Source of the DNA: Deltaproteobacteria bacterium
GTDB taxonomy: Bacteria > Desulfobacterota > Desulfarculia > Adiutricales > Adiutricaceae
NCBI GenBank assembly: GCA_031279155.1
Contig: JAITJB010000207.1
Location: forward strand, 1 to 8,965
Length of the DNA stretch: 8,965 nucleotides
Direction: 5' to 3'
In this document: positions 7,501 to 8,965 of the stretch, piece after piece
How positions within the stretch are numbered: position 1 is the stretch's first letter
Layout of the letters: every line of letters starts with the position of its first letter
Translations under genes and position numbers: made by a program
Notes under the pieces: model-generated
What the model was told of the DNA's origin: nothing
Databases searched by the model: none
The model's input: the letters and a program-made list of their open reading frames with translations, nothing else

Positions 7501-7558
7501 CCTAAACCCTGTCAGATCCCTCTTCGGGCCGCCGGCCCCGAGTTCCAATCTAGCTTGA
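1589..7558 (+). CDS. Giant coiled-coil membrane protein with internal signal-like segment, 1989 aa
   Basis: I do not recognise a named family. From the N-terminus: a mostly helical region (about 1-450) with no known motif; long heptad-rich, charged coiled coils (about 460-1290), broken by hydrophobic segments at about 794-815, 890-905, 957-975, 1030-1050, 1228-1245 and 1280-1297; an acidic low-complexity linker (about 1295-1460); a basic patch plus hydrophobic stretch (RKSARR 1471-1476, then 1477-1492) ending in an AIA/D signal-peptidase-like site near 1499; a Ser/Gly/Leu-rich linker with tetrapeptide repeats (1580-1605, 1646-1669); and a compact C-terminal domain (about 1694-1975). There is no Walker A motif, so it is not an SMC/MukB-type ATPase. 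The inferred topology is a cytoplasmic coiled coil with the C-terminal part in the periplasm, suggesting an envelope scaffold or tether. It starts at TTG and is probably co-transcribed with the MetE-like gene 7 nt downstream. The single open frame of almost 6 kb makes coding certain; function is unknown. Confidence 0.93.
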   Translation: MPTEFSPSRPEGGRQPFERTPTDGAVRLANRTGLDLQDILSVAKEIAKALSAFRAPPGFTSESALLEPVLTSDMVKALGAASLSEYFQKTPHLREIPEVTPEPALRALPRGTDALREALTAVNRRLNQIQKSSRRSDLGMESEKSYLTASKVALNRASGLVPRLKELVEQWPRDIRSLYQESKALSDAVNHLLKSPNDLYEDSNVSDGVALTSLTSDLKADLNDHKRILKHRLSWWATLKDFIDEVESLFSALSLDEDDRAWSPLMARLTTRLNTLAEDHRELIRKQADSLKRVSRSRDKLLAAEKEISGEYETVRRHRGELLSDQIRMLLRSVLMRRRELATGYQILPGLVGRPAFLEKAFLYSAVTLGRVQAMAEEMQISLARFNGRRSSTCDIRSMAQEILSAPDRSTEYRQYLDRARKWMVSLANLVKRKTAEANQLQASTAQNQYGEPDLAISRSDDDLDRQLRAVESEQRSLDDSLLEAKNDLVTTGRHKFEIIKCLQKARDGMARSQAKRKSLEGELKEVTAELAAVKRRHLRLTEYYKRDRQLLKEAELKYKNLTEARLVDRKTAKDFLDLKAQLTSAKEAHKASINALDEERRDLFTAQVRLNNEIDELKGREAGLTVELSGRQEELKEATRIRNQLGNVITEYRAQLDRLTIAHNALKASWRRRGRLLAEGEAEREALQGALDRQKQNLISLVTKRQELMAELGEFRLKLDNLSQEKSSLLEELDRVRREASSRAESTGQLERERQALYEELERVRSEAASATSEAHRLGSELEDRHKEIDDDLIPFIRLLAMTVWQSQSYMEQVRADNEAALDNQRKEFQAREASVRIEGATKEIDYLELLSVRDKQIGDLRNERDALKEDLESIRINSVGSDEELVKRSWLCHQLSVAFTTMNLRSERLKRGLKDFRTKARSQKEESEKIKAELESLIQSQAQALADHKSYLATLVPIVGYFLDRGSDFWAAEGREDARDAALFFMTRENAKLAKELDDIKVERQGLFADRRNLSTVFESMRRKLEDLKPLVEFLVVKFAQTTSQLAVVIGERDSLRRDVETLSMALTSSSFSDNGTTTELLTDGNDQSQAPERARFEVARLSAENRSLTEAVRRGIEELERHRSGLRILEGEKKELTSSLEDREKLLSSARQTCSKLEKDREKLLSSIERQALDLNLAKTEASRLAQERDQLKSEAKKRAEEFGALQSRLTEMQNHKPQSDGRLEAAWAAMTYLSSKAGDAMGNLQNKLDRQARELESTASELRTKEAEIKRLEERQDSLSLMFWTMLSLTIEGQGPNSEALVSSEESEISGNSLALEPAPAPDIVIAHGKQGSTASGFKAKNDSDALGLAQSPTDGFLPNQISEPDISALDDGGENLSQEENSTIDLDDLDSNVTSETSGSNAASGSNAASSSAASGSSLEANEAHEAHESHESNESNEAHKSNEANTQSDGDQKGGLGGTFLTDLRKSARRGILSLFLTGGLVFLLPESLGAIADKNETLDLGGPQTPMVLDTPKVSQQSAPPTRWGSRYLGRTLDLGALDLSAHSLSSQKSKLSDPTSQKSFGQKIDLEGQGVSLGSSLGSSVGSLKGSFQGPLNGSLKAVSTFPKPPVAGSPGAFRPYFMISELNISDDSSKNVANKSGNLEGSLQGTLQSSLIGSLDDPLDQKNAASAAPKAQGPLKTISSLTEPSPLEEVIRQKVSLQAERYNLPPDCWVRLIQRAYGPETTISLSELDGDMAPIKLLAPHMAAFSQALARCNQISHLYPTILKTAASFDYEEGPYWDRLFACFLEKTLSEREAVLGLACRLERKPSLRLAIKPEYIGQFKPIEVFENLGPDRAVDFLTSQIRSEWPGLRSPKRHIPRGHEPKRLASDLIVSAKLFGLPRTLVVVVAHDNFKSSSIWPDTLAVHQRAKVLTSQICLNLQAWASDKPFMCELENMASRQLRGRERPASVLQEYLAFLNYLNCNLNPVRSLFGPPAPSSNLA
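3968..4744 (+). other. Three proline-marked hydrophobic breaks in the coiled coil
   Basis: Within the giant protein, LIPFIRLL (from residue 794), LVPIVGYF (from 957) and LKPLVEFL (from 1030) share the pattern L-x-P-hydrophobic-I/V-x-hydrophobic-hydrophobic. Each is followed by about 20 less charged residues before charged heptads resume. They may be degenerate internal repeats forming hinges or docking sites in the rod. They are too short and mixed to be membrane spans. Confidence 0.45.
5795..5857 (+). repeat. In-frame 18-bp repeat encoding Ser-Gly-Ser-Asn-Ala-Ala
   Basis: Two perfect 18-bp units (5795-5812 and 5813-5830) are followed by shortened, diverged units (5831-5857). They encode SGSNAA twice, then SSSAA and SGSS, from residue 1403. 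This is part of the flexible linker before the membrane segment. Confidence 0.85.
5861..5941 (+). repeat. Nine in-frame 9-bp units encoding Glu-(Ala/Ser)-(His/Asn)
   Basis: Residues 1425-1451 read as nine tripeptides of the form E-A/S-H/N (one has Lys for Glu). Units are GAA-GCC-CAT or GAA-TCC-AAT variants. The period is a multiple of three, so slippage would change linker length without breaking the frame. The segment is acidic and probably disordered; interspersed His residues give a possible but untested metal- or pH-responsive character. Confidence 0.9.
5999..6085 (+). other. Internal signal-peptide-like / membrane segment
   Basis: Residues 1470-1500 have the layout of an export signal: basic n-region RKSARR (1471-1476), uncharged hydrophobic core (1477-1492), then ESLGAIA with a possible cleavage after Ala1499. 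Arg1475-Arg1476 followed by G-I-L fits the minimal twin-arginine pattern RRxHH (H hydrophobic), although the full Tat consensus is not met. It lies three quarters of the way along the protein. It may act as a signal anchor with the N-terminus inside, or be cleaved. A hydrophobic core of about 16 residues is short for a stable span, as in signal peptides. Confidence 0.6.
6326..6403 (+). repeat. Tetrapeptide repeat block 1 (period 12 bp)
   Basis: Residues 1580-1605 repeat with Gly at every fourth position (1582, 1586, 1590, 1594, 1598, 1602), as in GSLK-GSFQ-GPLN. The DNA is diverged while the amino-acid period is kept, which suggests selection on the protein rather than recent slippage. Confidence 0.8.
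6524..6595 (+). repeat. Tetrapeptide repeat block 2 (period 12 bp)
   Basis: Residues 1646-1669 show the same four-residue rhythm. Leu falls at every fourth position (codons at 6530, 6542, 6554, 6566, 6578, 6590) and Gly often two positions before it, as in GSLQ-GTLQ. About 40 non-repetitive residues separate it from block 1. Both lie on the predicted periplasmic side. Confidence 0.8.
6668..7513 (+). other. C-terminal domain of the giant protein, family not recognised
   Basis: Residues about 1694-1975 look globular and mostly helical, with normal complexity unlike the linkers before them. Two helices, AERYNLPPDCWVRLI (about 1708-1722) and AKLFGLPRTLVVVVAH (about 1882-1897), resemble the 'a.xfGlpxxLvlai' helix that leads into the catalytic Glu of SLT-type lytic transglycosylases. 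Where that Glu would fall the second helix reads H-D-N-F, so no catalytic site can be claimed. A degenerate muramidase-like or peptidoglycan-contacting fold is a weak hypothesis. Confidence 0.4.
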
Positions 7559-7562
7559 GAGA
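7557..7562 (+). promoter_or_regulatory. Weak ribosome site overlapping the upstream stop codon
   Basis: GAGAGA begins inside the TGA of the giant gene and ends 3 nt before ATG 7566. The match is poor and the spacing tight, so the downstream gene may depend on translational coupling with ribosomes finishing the giant ORF. Confidence 0.4.
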
Positions 7563-7565
7563 AAA

Positions 7566-8612
7566 ATGTCCGATATATTAATTAAGCCTCTTGCGACCTT
7601 AGCCATAGGCTCGGTCCCCTTTGCCACAACCGATGAGGCCTTAGATTTAATGGCCTCCAATTTAGATATCCCCGCCCATCCCCAAATGGTCGCCCTGACC
7701 CCTTGGGAGGATATGCTACTTTCGGCAACTTTTGGCCTGCCGGCCATAAAAATCGATCCAAACAACAACATAATCGTAGCCGCTAGCGGTCGCGAAGAAG
7801 CCATGGCCGAGTTCTACGAGAAATACTATAATAATGATCTCTCGTTTTTAGACTTAGATGAGCGCTCAAGCTGCGGTTTTAACGCCTTTATGGCCCGGGC
7901 TAAGAGCGATCCCGATTTTGGGCGAGTTGCTCTTAAAAGCCAGATTGTCGGTCCCCTGACCTTTGGCCAATCAGTTAAGGTTGAAGGCGGCAACAACTTA
8001 GTAGATGACCCGGCCTTACTGGAAATCGCTTCACTGGCCATGGGGGGCCGGGCGGCTAGAGTGGCCTTACAATTTCGGGAATTGGGCCGCAATCCGGTGG
8101 TTTTTCTCGATGAACCCGGGCTAACTGGTTACGGCTCAGCTTTTTCTACTCTAACCCCTCAGACCGTACTGTCGGCCTTAGGCGCGGCGGTGACCGCCGC
8201 GAAAGCCCAAGGCCCGGTTTTAGTGGGCTGCCACGTCTGCGGCAACACCGATTGGGGCCTTCTGACTAAAGCCGGTCTGGACATCATAAATTTTGACGCC
8301 TTCGAGTTTCTAGAGGCCGTCTGTCTCTACCCTGAGCCCATCGAGGCTTTTTTGGAGGGTGGGGGCGTTTTAGCTTGGGGCGTGGTCCCAACTCGGGATT
8401 TTGACGAAAGCATTACGGTTGACCGCTTAACCTCTATTGTTCGGGAGGGTTGGCGAGTGCTGGCTTCTAAAGGCGTAAACTTACGCCTTTTAAAAGAGCG
8501 CACTTGGCTGACCAGCGCCTGCGGCTTAGGCAGCTTGACCACCTTACAGGCCAAAGGAATACTTGAGATCCTACCTAAGGTTTCTTTAGAGCTAGCTAAA
8601 GATCTCAACTAA
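7566..8612 (+). CDS. Stand-alone MetE-like (UROD/MetE superfamily) methyltransferase-type protein, 348 aa
   Basis: The protein matches the single-domain 'methionine synthase-like' family of anaerobes, related to the C-terminal half of cobalamin-independent methionine synthase (MetE) and to uroporphyrinogen decarboxylase/methylcobamide methyltransferases. Visible landmarks in order: AIGSVPF near the N-terminus; PAHPQM; LKSQIVGPLTFG; FLDEPGLTGYGS; GCHVCGNTDW; IINFDAFEF; AWGVVPT; and SACGLGSL. Expected zinc ligands are His223, Cys225, Glu247 and Cys319. The 24-residue His-to-Glu distance equals that in E. coli MetE (641 to 665). Zinc would activate a thiol to accept a methyl group. There is no N-terminal MetE half and no folate-site evidence, so a corrinoid or other methyl donor is more likely; the true substrate is unknown. 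It is full length for the family, begins at ATG 7 nt after the giant gene, ends at TAA 8610-8612, and is presumably cytoplasmic. Confidence 0.88.
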   Translation: MSDILIKPLATLAIGSVPFATTDEALDLMASNLDIPAHPQMVALTPWEDMLLSATFGLPAIKIDPNNNIIVAASGREEAMAEFYEKYYNNDLSFLDLDERSSCGFNAFMARAKSDPDFGRVALKSQIVGPLTFGQSVKVEGGNNLVDDPALLEIASLAMGGRAARVALQFRELGRNPVVFLDEPGLTGYGSAFSTLTPQTVLSALGAAVTAAKAQGPVLVGCHVCGNTDWGLLTKAGLDIINFDAFEFLEAVCLYPEPIEAFLEGGGVLAWGVVPTRDFDESITVDRLTSIVREGWRVLASKGVNLRLLKERTWLTSACGLGSLTTLQAKGILEILPKVSLELAKDLN

Positions 8613-8715
8613 GAAAACTCCCAATAAATTTTTTTTAAGCATCGGACGCCAAATGATCTGGCTATCCTCAAAGCCGGGCCTATACTAATACCCCTAGGTT
8701 TTGAGGCGTACAGAT

Positions 8716-8769
8716 AGTATGTCGCGTACGGCCAGTGTGTCGCGTGCAGCCAGTGTGTCGCGTGCAGCC
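8716..8769. repeat. Three tandem 18-bp units
   Basis: Units 8734-8751 and 8752-8769 are identical (AGTGTGTCGCGTGCAGCC). Unit 8716-8733 differs at three positions. Identity of the last two copies suggests recent duplication. Each unit contains a TCGCG core. No function can be assigned. Confidence 0.9.
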
Positions 8770-8789
8770 AATTAGCCGGCGCTTGTTTT

Positions 8790-8817
8790 AAGTTATTTAC
8801 GTTTCAAGTTATTTACG
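8790..8817. repeat. 12-bp direct repeat AAGTTATTTACG
   Basis: Perfect copies at 8790-8801 and 8806-8817 are 16 nt apart. The spacing is a turn and a half of DNA, so same-face binding of one protein is not favoured. It may simply be another local duplication in this repeat-prone flank. Confidence 0.75.
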
Positions 8818-8965
8818 AGCGATCGAAAAGAGAGCCGCAGATTAAAACTCTATCTTTAAGCCTCTCGACCTGTGGAGAAACTAGCCAGGTGGGCTAAGAA
8901 GACAAGCGAAAATGTCCTGGTAAGTTTTTCAGCGGGAAAGAGATATCAAGGCCTTTTATCAACTA

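Larger units (their letters stand above)
8613..8965. other. Gene-free 3' flank
   Basis: No frame on either strand reaches a credible gene length. An eight-T run (8629-8636) follows the operon, but I find no stable hairpin before it, so a rho-independent terminator is not supported. The region contains the 18-bp tandem units (8716-8769), a 12-bp direct repeat (8790-8817) and a small 5-bp-arm hairpin (8882-8896). Confidence 0.65.

Noticed and set aside
1589..7558. SMC, MukB or Rad50-type chromosome ATPase
   Set aside because: The long coiled coil invites this label, but there is no P-loop near the N-terminus, no ABC signature near the C-terminus, and a hydrophobic export-like segment is present.
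8629..8636. Rho-independent terminator after the MetE-like gene
   Set aside because: The T-run is present but no stable GC-rich hairpin precedes it.
8871..8879. DnaA-box-like TGTGGAGAA
   Set aside because: One near match (8 of 9), without companions, an AT-rich unwinding region or dnaA nearby.

Overview
The window holds one clear two-gene operon on the + strand, between repeat-rich, gene-poor DNA on both sides. Gene 1 (1589-7558) encodes a 1989-residue protein. It has a long cytoplasmic-type coiled coil, an acidic Ser/Asn/Glu-rich linker, an internal signal-peptide-like or membrane segment, a low-complexity stretch with tetrapeptide repeats, and a compact C-terminal domain I do not recognise. 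Gene 2 (7566-8612) starts 7 nt after gene 1 stops. It encodes a complete 348-residue protein of the UROD/MetE-like superfamily, with all four zinc ligands of cobalamin-independent methionine synthase recognisable.

Layout: 1-462 is a nested tandem repeat of about 141 bp (three copies plus a partial fourth), and it probably extends past the left edge. 537-893 is a decayed C-terminal piece of a PD-(D/E)XK nuclease-family protein. 894-1588 has no convincing gene; it holds a cluster of short direct duplications, an 11-bp-arm stem-loop and a plausible promoter for gene 1. 8613-8965 has no gene; it holds three 18-bp tandem units and a 12-bp direct repeat.

Organism: this looks like an anaerobic Gram-negative bacterium, and Desulfobacterota (former Deltaproteobacteria) is my best guess. 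The stand-alone MetE-like family with the HxCGNTDW signature is, from memory, common in such anaerobes, and the membrane topology of gene 1 implies a periplasm. Short repeats and a broken nuclease gene suggest a genome with relaxed selection, perhaps host-associated. This assignment is inference.

Working together: the 7-nt spacing and shared orientation imply co-transcription. Nothing in the sequence says why a giant membrane-spanning coiled-coil scaffold would be made with a one-carbon (methyl-transfer) enzyme. That pairing is the most unusual thing here.
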